DNA of 10,828 bases from JAYOFM01 sp038117225 (lineage in GTDB: Bacteria; Pseudomonadota; Alphaproteobacteria; Rhodospirillales; Casp-alpha2): NCBI GenBank assembly GCA_038117225.1, contig JAYOFM010000115.1:1-10828 (forward strand), given 5' to 3'. The stretch's first letter is position 1, and every line of letters begins with the position of its first letter. A model generated the notes under the pieces. That model made no database searches. It was not told where the DNA came from and worked only from the letters and a program-made list of their open reading frames with translations. Positions 5,847 through 10,828 of this stretch are shown here, in pieces. The translations under genes were made by a program, and so were the position numbers.

Positions 5847-6757
5847 GGTGTGATTTTCGATTCGCCGCCGCGCGCCCGACCAACCTTGGAGCCATTTTCA
5901 CGTTCCAACGCGGCCGAGATGAAATTGCCCGTGTCGATTAGCGCATCGAGATCGATACCGGTCTGAATATCGAGACCGTTAAGCATGTAGAGAACGTCCT
6001 CGGACGCGACATTTCCCGACGCGCCCTTGGCATAGGGGCAACCACCAAGACCAGCGACCGATGAATCGATCGTCGCAACACCCAATTCCATTACCGCCAG
6101 CAAATTCGCCAGGGCCTGGCCATAGGTATCGTGAAAATGGGCACCGATTCGCTCAATTGGCACCCGTTCCACGACCGCGGACACCATCGCCTGAGCCTTC
6201 GCAGGCGTACCGTGGCCAATCGTGTCTCCCAATGAGACCTCATAGCAACCCATGTCGAACAACGCGCCGGCCACGTCGGCGACCGCCGCCGGAGCGACTT
6301 CCCCTTCGTACGGACAACCCAACACACAAGAAACGTAACCTCGCACGCGGATACCATCCGCCGTTGCCTGTTCGCAAACCGGGCGGAAACGCGACAGCCC
6401 GTCGTCAATGGAACAGTTGGTATTTCTTCGCGAAAAAGATTCCGATGCCGCACCGAACACAGCCACTTCATCGGCTTTTGCGGTGCGGGCCCGCTCATAG
6501 CCCTCCATGTTCGGTGTCAGGACAGTATAAATAACGCCGGGCCGACGCGACACGGCCTTCAGGACTTCGGCGCTATCCGCCATCTGCGGCACCCATTTGG
6601 GTGACACGAAACTACCGGCTTCAATGATCGCCAGACCGGTCGCGCCAAGTCGGTCAATCAACGCGACCTTGGTTTCCAACGGAACCCGATCGGGTTCGTT
6701 TTGCAGACCATCACGCGGCCCCACCTCAACCATGCGAACCTTTTGCGGCAATCGCAT
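5843..6757 (-). CDS. liuE: Hydroxymethylglutaryl-CoA lyase (liuE / mvaB)
   Basis: This enzyme cleaves (S)-3-hydroxy-3-methylglutaryl-CoA to acetyl-CoA and acetoacetate, the last step of leucine breakdown (EC 4.1.3.4). It is a metal-dependent TIM barrel of the HMGL-like family. From the ATG at 6757 it has 304 residues, normal for the family. Seen are GPRDGLQNE (13-21) with Arg15 and the metal ligand Asp16; VLGCPYEGEV (145-154); the metal ligands His207 and His209 in AHFHDTYGQ; and the active-site loop GLGGCPYAKGASGN (236-249) with catalytic Cys240 and metal ligand Asn249. A TTG one codon earlier (6760) is possible. The ATG is preferred because it gives a TGATG overlap with the carboxylase alpha stop. 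The stop overlaps the DUF1489 start by 4 bases. There is no N-terminal targeting peptide, as expected for a bacterial enzyme. Confidence 0.97.
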   Translation of the reverse strand: MRLPQKVRMVEVGPRDGLQNEPDRVPLETKVALIDRLGATGLAIIEAGSFVSPKWVPQMADSAEVLKAVSRRPGVIYTVLTPNMEGYERARTAKADEVAVFGAASESFSRRNTNCSIDDGLSRFRPVCEQATADGIRVRGYVSCVLGCPYEGEVAPAAVADVAGALFDMGCYEVSLGDTIGHGTPAKAQAMVSAVVERVPIERIGAHFHDTYGQALANLLAVMELGVATIDSSVAGLGGCPYAKGASGNVASEDVLYMLNGLDIQTGIDLDALIDTGNFISAALERENGSKVGRARGGESKITP

Positions 6758-8772
6758 CAATCCGAGTCCAACGTCACTAGAATTGCGCCATCATCGACTT
6801 GCTGGCCAGGCTTGACCGCGACGCCAGTGATGCGCCCGGCGCTTGGCGCTTTCACCGTGTGTTCCATCTTCATCGCTTCCAACACCACCAAGGCATCACC
6901 GCGCGCCACTTGTTGGCCAGTCGTGACCGGCACTGCAACGATGCGTCCCGGCATGGGGGCCGTCAATCCGCCCGTCACGAGATCTTCCGTCTCCGCCGCA
7001 ACCATGGGATCGACAATCGCCAGCGACGCACGCCGGCCATTCCGGAAGATTGTTGCCACATCATCGACCCAGATCACAATGGCTTCGACCTGTTCATCGT
7101 CCAAGCGCAAGGCAAGCCTGTCGCCGTCACGCCGAAGTTCGGAAACCCGACGAGTGGCCACTCCAACCGCGAGGTTCATATCGTCTCCAGCGGCATGAAC
7201 CTTGACGTGCTGGATCTCGGATGCGGGGGACCGCGCGTTTACCGTTAGAGCAACGTCCTGCCACGCTTGATCGTTAAGTCGCCAACCGCTGGCATCCCAC
7301 CACGGCGAGTTCGCATCAGCCGCCATGGACGCACGCGCCAGTGAGGCTTCCTGGCGTTTGCGCACCACATCGGCGGCAACGATGGACAAATCCATCGCCT
7401 CGGCCGGACATTCCTTGTCGAAGGTCCGTCCCTCGGAAAATGTTTCAAGATAAGTTGTCCCGATACCGCCGCGACGAAAGGCCCTGTCAGAAAGCAGGGT
7501 GCGCAGAAAGTCGAGGTTGGTACGGACGCCGACCAAGCGAACCTCATCCAGCATCGCGGCAAGCCGCGCCAACGCCGCCTTGCGGTCTGAACCATGGGCA
7601 ATCAGTTTAGCCAACATGGGATCGTAGTGGACGCTAACCGCATCGCCGGCCTCGACACCGGTATCGGTCCGTAGTCCGTCACCCGTGACGGGGAAGTGCA
7701 GGTGTCGGATTACTCCTGTTTGAGGCAAGAAACCGGCGTCGGGGTCCTCGGCATAGAGGCGGCCTTCAATCGCATGGCCGTTGAGCATGATCTCGCGCTG
7801 CGCCGACGGTAACGTTTCACCGGCGGCTATCCGCAATTGCCATTCGACCAGATCGAGGCCGGTCACCATCTCGGTCACCGGGTGTTCGACCTGAAGCCGC
7901 GTATTCATTTCCAGAAAATGAAACCCACCGTCGGCGGCCAGTAGGAATTCAACGGTACCGGCGCCAACGTAATTGACGGCTTGGGCGGCGGCCACCGCCG
8001 CGTCACCCATGGCACCACGCAACGCCAACGTCATGCCCGGCGCCGGCGCCTCCTCAACGACCTTCTGGTGGCGCCGCTGGGCCGAACAGTCACGCTCGAA
8101 CAAATGAATACAATTGCCGTGGGCATCAGCGAAAACCTGCACTTCGACATGACGTGCGTTCTCAAAATATCGTTCAAGCAGAAGCCGGGCGTCACCGAAA
8201 GCCGCCTTGGCCTCTCGCCGGGCCCCATCAAGCGCCGCCTTAAGGTCGGCGGCTCGCCGTACCACTCGCATGCCCTTACCGCCGCCCCCAGCTGCCGCCT
8301 TGACGAGCAAGGGAAAGCCGATGGTGGCGGCCTGTCGTTTAAGGGTCGCGTCATCTTGTTTAGCGCCATGGTACCCAGGTATCAGCGGCACACCGGCCTT
8401 TCCCATCAAACGCTTGGCCGTGGCTTTTGATCCCATGGCGCGGATTGCGGCGGCTGGCGGACCGACGAAGACCATGCCGGCCGCAATTACGGCGTCGGCG
8501 AACGCGGCATTTTCGGACAGAAACCCGTAGCCCGGATGCACGGAGTCAGCTCCAACATCCCGCGCGGCCGCAATCACGGCATTGCTGTCAAGATAACTCT
8601 TCGCTGCGGGGCCAGCACCGATACGGCGCGCTTCGTCCGCGAGTCGCACGTGCCGCGCGTTGGTGTCCGCATCGGAATAGACGGCAACGGTCGCCACACC
8701 CATACGGCGCGCGGTTTCAATGATGCGACAAGCAATCTCGCCACGATTGGCAATCAGCAGTTTGCGTAGCAC
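6757..8772 (-). CDS. liuD: Methylcrotonyl-CoA carboxylase alpha (biotin-containing) subunit (liuD / mccA)
   Basis: This is the biotin carboxylase plus biotin carrier subunit of 3-methylcrotonyl-CoA carboxylase (EC 6.4.1.4). It carboxylates biotin with ATP and bicarbonate and presents it to the beta subunit. Domain order over 671 residues: biotin carboxylase N-domain from LLIANRGEIACRI (5-17); ATP-grasp with the glycine loop AGGGGKGM (161-168), FERDCSAQRRHQK (225-237) and EMNTRLQVEHPVTE (288-301); C-domain to about 450; a linker specific to acyl-CoA carboxylases; and a biotinyl domain from about 603 (LTAPMPGRIV) with EAMKMEH, Lys635 being the biotinylated residue. The start is GTG at 8772, one base after the hydratase stop, with only a weak ribosome site, so translation probably runs on from the upstream gene. 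Propionyl- or geranyl-CoA carboxylase are the alternatives; the liu gene set favours methylcrotonyl-CoA. Confidence 0.95.
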   Translation of the reverse strand: MLRKLLIANRGEIACRIIETARRMGVATVAVYSDADTNARHVRLADEARRIGAGPAAKSYLDSNAVIAAARDVGADSVHPGYGFLSENAAFADAVIAAGMVFVGPPAAAIRAMGSKATAKRLMGKAGVPLIPGYHGAKQDDATLKRQAATIGFPLLVKAAAGGGGKGMRVVRRAADLKAALDGARREAKAAFGDARLLLERYFENARHVEVQVFADAHGNCIHLFERDCSAQRRHQKVVEEAPAPGMTLALRGAMGDAAVAAAQAVNYVGAGTVEFLLAADGGFHFLEMNTRLQVEHPVTEMVTGLDLVEWQLRIAAGETLPSAQREIMLNGHAIEGRLYAEDPDAGFLPQTGVIRHLHFPVTGDGLRTDTGVEAGDAVSVHYDPMLAKLIAHGSDRKAALARLAAMLDEVRLVGVRTNLDFLRTLLSDRAFRRGGIGTTYLETFSEGRTFDKECPAEAMDLSIVAADVVRKRQEASLARASMAADANSPWWDASGWRLNDQAWQDVALTVNARSPASEIQHVKVHAAGDDMNLAVGVATRRVSELRRDGDRLALRLDDEQVEAIVIWVDDVATIFRNGRRASLAIVDPMVAAETEDLVTGGLTAPMPGRIVAVPVTTGQQVARGDALVVLEAMKMEHTVKAPSAGRITGVAVKPGQQVDDGAILVTLDSD

Positions 8773-8773
8773 G

Positions 8774-9580
8774 TCAGGATTTCTTGACCCACGCGGGTTT
8801 ACGTTTCTCTAGAAAGGCACTGACTCCTTCCTTGCCTTCTGGCCCTGAGCGCACACGCGCCAAGTGCCCCGCAGTGTCCGACAGGGTCTTTTCATCGTCG
8901 GTGGTCGCCCCGGATGCGTAGAGCACCAAGTTCTTGACCTCGGCAAGCGCGCGCGGCCCGCTCAACATTAGTTGCGCCACCATGTCCTTAACCGTGTTCT
9001 TGAGGTCGCGCGGGGCGACGACTTCGTGCACCAGGCCGACCCGGCGGGCCTCGTCGGCGGTAAACACTTCGGTCGACATCATGTATCGCCGCGCCTGACG
9101 CTCGCCCATGGCGGCAACCACGTAAGGTCCGATGGTCGCGGGAATTAGGCCGAGCCGCGCCTCCGACAGACAGAATGGCGCCGCCTTGGCGGCAATGGCA
9201 ATATCGCAAGCCGCAACCAAGCCGACACCACCGCCGTACGCTGCGCCTTGCACTGCCGCCACGGTCGGTTTGGTGCATCGCGCGATGGTTTTCATCAGCG
9301 TCGCCACGCCCATGGCATCATCCAGGTTTTCCATCCGGTCATAGTCAGCCATGCGGCGCATCCAGTTGAGGTCGGCACCCGCGCAGAAGCTCTTGCCCTC
9401 GGCACTGAGAACAATGGCGCGGACCGTCGGATCACGATCCAGACCGGCGAATTCCAACGTCAGACGCTTGATCAGGTCATCATCGAACGCATTGTGTACG
9501 TGCGGCCTATTCAGCGTCACCGTGGCAACGCCGCCGGCCATCTTGGTGATCAATGGCGCCTTGGATCTTGGCTGAGCCAT
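8774..9580 (-). CDS. liuC: Methylglutaconyl-CoA hydratase, enoyl-CoA hydratase/isomerase family (liuC)
   Basis: This crotonase-fold enzyme hydrates 3-methylglutaconyl-CoA to HMG-CoA (EC 4.2.1.18), linking the carboxylase to HMG-CoA lyase. The protein has 268 residues, a normal length. The first oxyanion-hole segment is SFCAGADLNWMRRMA (64-78), and the LNWM that follows CAGAD is typical of the methylglutaconyl-CoA hydratase branch. The second oxyanion segment is QGAAYGGGVGL (111-121). A conserved catalytic Glu140 sits in SEARLGLIPATIGPYV (139-154). The C-terminal helix with GPEGKEGVSAFLEKRKPAW is the usual family end. The start is supported by GGGAGA at 9587-9592. It lies between the two carboxylase subunit genes, as in Pseudomonas-type liuBCDE operons, which supports this substrate over a general beta-oxidation role. 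Confidence 0.94.
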   Translation of the reverse strand: MAQPRSKAPLITKMAGGVATVTLNRPHVHNAFDDDLIKRLTLEFAGLDRDPTVRAIVLSAEGKSFCAGADLNWMRRMADYDRMENLDDAMGVATLMKTIARCTKPTVAAVQGAAYGGGVGLVAACDIAIAAKAAPFCLSEARLGLIPATIGPYVVAAMGERQARRYMMSTEVFTADEARRVGLVHEVVAPRDLKNTVKDMVAQLMLSGPRALAEVKNLVLYASGATTDDEKTLSDTAGHLARVRSGPEGKEGVSAFLEKRKPAWVKKS

Positions 9581-9586
9581 GGTCGT

Positions 9587-9592
9587 TCTCCC
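9587..9592 (-). promoter_or_regulatory. Ribosome binding site of the methylglutaconyl-CoA hydratase gene
   Basis: GGGAGA (read on the - strand) lies 6 bases before the ATG at 9580. This is the only clear ribosome site inside the liu operon; the later genes are joined by overlaps or a 1-base gap. Confidence 0.7.
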
Positions 9593-9652
9593 GTTAAGCC
9601 GCTGCCCATTTTCGCCAAAAATGCCAGGTGGAATTTCAGACTAGCGCGTCCG

Positions 9653-10828
9653 CTACATACGGAAAACGCCGAAGGTGGTTTTTTCAATCGGCGCGTTTAG
9701 AGCCGCCGAAATGCCAAGCCCCAACACCATGCGGGTGTCCGCCGGATCAATGATGCCGTCGTCCCACAGGCGCGCGCTGGCATAGTAAGGATGACCCTGG
9801 GTCTCGTATTGCTCGATAATCGGTGCCTTGAAACGTTTTTCCGCGCTGGCTGACCACTTTTTCCCTGCCGCCTCAATGCCATCGCGGGTCACCGTCGACA
9901 ACACTCCCGCCGCCTGCTCGCCACCCATAACCGATATCCGGGCGTTCGGCCACATCCACAGCATGCGTGGCGAATAAGCGCGGCCACACATGGAATAATT
10001 GCCGGCGCCGAAGCTGCCGCCAATGACGACGGTGAATTTCGGCACGTTGGCCGATGCCACCGCGGTCACCATCTTGGCACCATCCTTAGCAATGCCGCCG
10101 GCCTCATACTTGCGACCGACCATGAAGCCAGCGATGTTCTGCAGAAACACCAGCGGTATACCGCGCTGACAGCAAAGCTCGATAAAATGCGCGCCCTTGA
10201 GCGCGGACTCGGTGAAGAGAATGCCATTGTTGGCGATAATGCCAACGGGGTAGCCATGAATATGGGCGAACCCGGTGACCAGCGTTTCACCGTACAGCCG
10301 CTTGAACTCGTCGAATTCAGAACCGTCTACGATGCGCGCGATCACCTCACGCACGTCATAGGGCAGTTTCAGATCGGCCGGAATGATGCCGTATAGTTCC
10401 TCGGCGTCAAACAGTGGCGAACGCGGCTCCCGCAGGTCCATATCAATCTTCTTAACCCGATTCAGATTGGCCACGGCACGGCGTGTTAGCGCCAGAGCAT
10501 GGTGATCGTCGCAAGCGATGTGATCGGTGACACCGGATGTGCGCGAATGCACTTCGGCGCCGCCCAGATCCTCGGCTGAGACCACTTCCCCCGTCGCCGC
10601 CTTCACCAGAGGCGGACCGCCAAGAAAGATGGTGCCCTGGCCCTTGACGATGATGCTTTCATCCGACATTGCCGGCACATAGGCACCACCGGCCGTACAC
10701 GACCCCAAAACGGCGGCGATCTGCGGAATTCCCGCGGCGGACATGCGCGCCTGATTGTAGAAGATGCGGCCGAAGTGTTCACGGTCGGGAAACACTTCGT
10801 CCTGGCGCGGCAGAAAGGCGCCACCGGA
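9653..10828 (-). CDS. liuB: Methylcrotonyl-CoA carboxylase beta (carboxyltransferase) subunit, 5' end off the window (liuB / mccB)
   Basis: This subunit moves the carboxyl group from biotin to 3-methylcrotonyl-CoA. The frame is open to the right edge: the last bases read SGGAFLPRQDEVFPDREHFG, matching the conserved MccB sequence, so the GTG at 10795 is an internal Val and not a start. The 391 visible residues compare with about 535 for the whole protein, so roughly 140 N-terminal residues are missing. Numbered from the edge, the N-half acyl-CoA site has GSCTAGGAYVPAMSDE (42-57) and the C-half biotin site has GGSFGAGNYSMCGRAYSPR (270-288) and MGGEQAAGVL (301-310). The ending TTFGVFRM is typical of the family. 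It is the most upstream liu gene in view, 72 bases before liuC; liuA would be expected further upstream. Confidence 0.96.
   Translation of the reverse strand, partial: SGGAFLPRQDEVFPDREHFGRIFYNQARMSAAGIPQIAAVLGSCTAGGAYVPAMSDESIIVKGQGTIFLGGPPLVKAATGEVVSAEDLGGAEVHSRTSGVTDHIACDDHHALALTRRAVANLNRVKKIDMDLREPRSPLFDAEELYGIIPADLKLPYDVREVIARIVDGSEFDEFKRLYGETLVTGFAHIHGYPVGIIANNGILFTESALKGAHFIELCCQRGIPLVFLQNIAGFMVGRKYEAGGIAKDGAKMVTAVASANVPKFTVVIGGSFGAGNYSMCGRAYSPRMLWMWPNARISVMGGEQAAGVLSTVTRDGIEAAGKKWSASAEKRFKAPIIEQYETQGHPYYASARLWDDGIIDPADTRMVLGLGISAALNAPIEKTTFGVFRM

Noticed and set aside
6091..6534. Long open frames on both strands overlapping the HMG-CoA lyase gene
   Set aside because: They lie fully within a gene with clear catalytic motifs and encode Arg/Pro/Ser-rich sequence, as expected for shadow frames in GC-rich DNA.

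Overview
The window looks like part of a chromosome from an alphaproteobacterium, probably of the Rhodospirillales type. The evidence is a GC-rich composition, a DUF1489 gene (a family known mainly from Alphaproteobacteria), a stand-alone receiver protein with an arginine-rich tail next to an Hpt protein, and a liu-type leucine catabolism operon. A run of 69 N at 5454-5522 shows that this is a scaffolded draft assembly. No stretch longer than 300 bases lacks a gene, and I see no rRNA, tRNA, CRISPR array, insertion sequence or prophage gene.

Left part (1-4016). The 3' end of a phytanoyl-CoA dioxygenase family gene reads rightwards off the left edge. It meets, stop codon against stop codon, a leftward DppC/OppC-type ABC transporter permease that has lost its N-terminal part. 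Around 1059-1070 that permease is joined head to head to a class IV (fold-type IV PLP) aminotransferase that has also lost its N-terminus. Both genes lack their 5' ends at the same point, so the join is either a real deletion or an assembly chimera. Next, on the + strand, come a pyruvate-type class III omega-aminotransferase and a PadR-like small protein that starts with GTG.

Middle part (4067-5380). Two leftward genes encode a stand-alone CheY-like receiver protein and a stand-alone Hpt phosphotransfer protein. They look like the middle of a phosphorelay whose histidine kinase is not in the window.

Right part (5380-10828). This is a tightly packed leftward operon for leucine and isovalerate breakdown: methylcrotonyl-CoA carboxylase beta subunit (cut by the right edge), methylglutaconyl-CoA hydratase, methylcrotonyl-CoA carboxylase alpha (biotin) subunit, HMG-CoA lyase, and then a translationally coupled DUF1489 gene. 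Together the first four convert 3-methylcrotonyl-CoA through 3-methylglutaconyl-CoA and HMG-CoA to acetyl-CoA and acetoacetate. Isovaleryl-CoA dehydrogenase (liuA) and a liuR-type regulator would be expected beyond the right edge.

Most of the window is ordinary metabolism. I did not find a clearly new system. The points most worth a second look are the double-truncation junction near 1065, the DUF1489 reading frame across the N gap (its true end is 5380, in a different frame from the one a naive translation gives), the coupling of DUF1489 to HMG-CoA lyase, and the orphan receiver/Hpt pair with its arginine-rich tail.
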